A stretch of DNA of 5,823 nucleotides from Spirochaetia bacterium (GTDB lineage: Bacteria; Spirochaetota; UBA4802; UBA5550). A model generated the notes under the pieces. It saw only the letters and a program-made list of their open reading frames with translations. It was not told where the DNA came from and did no database searches. The stretch lies in assembly GCA_031289575.1 (NCBI GenBank), contig JAITPE010000040.1, positions 1 through 5,823 on the forward strand, in the 5' to 3' direction. Both the position numbers and the translations under genes were made by a program. Shown one piece after another: positions 5,809-5,823 of this stretch (positions are counted from its first letter, which is position 1; each line of letters opens with the position of its first letter).

Positions 5809-5823
5809 TTTATATTTTCTTAC

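Overview
The window looks like a chromosomal piece of a Gram-negative (diderm) bacterium. The evidence is an MCE-type phospholipid transport operon (mlaE-mlaF-mlaD order), a lipoprotein with a type II signal peptide, and a membrane-anchored DUF4015-type putative glycoside hydrolase. The style of the CCA-adding enzyme and of the DUF4015 protein makes me lean towards Spirochaetota or a neighbouring diderm phylum. That is an impression from protein style, not a proof.

Layout, left to right. Positions 1-606 (minus strand) are AT-rich (about 35-36% GC by hand count, against roughly 50% in the adjacent mlaD body). They hold the 5' part of a lipoprotein gene that runs off the left edge and, directly before it, a 56-codon ORF of unknown function. 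Positions 616-2945 (minus strand) hold mlaD, mlaF and mlaE, transcribed as mlaE > mlaF > mlaD > small ORF > lipoprotein with short gaps, most likely one operon. A 71-bp divergent intergenic region (2946-3016) separates this from a plus-strand gene (3017-4426) for a membrane-anchored protein with a LysM-like segment and a DUF4015 TIM-barrel domain. That gene ends only 8 bp from the end of a convergent minus-strand gene (4435-5808) for a class II CCA-adding tRNA nucleotidyltransferase with an HD domain. Nearly all of the window is coding; no rRNA, tRNA, CRISPR array or insertion sequence was seen.

Function. MlaE (permease), MlaF (ATPase-like subunit) and MlaD (MCE-domain periplasmic subunit) should form an inner-membrane lipid transporter. 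The most unusual point is that the MlaF-like protein keeps the overall fold and the family's C-terminal Gly-Pro tail but has lost essentially every catalytic ABC motif: the Walker A lysine, the Q-loop glutamine, the signature glycines, the catalytic glutamate and the H-loop histidine. MlaE and MlaD look intact. The transporter is therefore either powered by another ATPase or has changed into something that does not hydrolyse ATP. A second curiosity is a pair of strong inverted repeats built on three CTTAAG palindromes inside the glycoside hydrolase-like gene. A third is the AT-rich small ORF plus lipoprotein cassette fused to the end of the operon.
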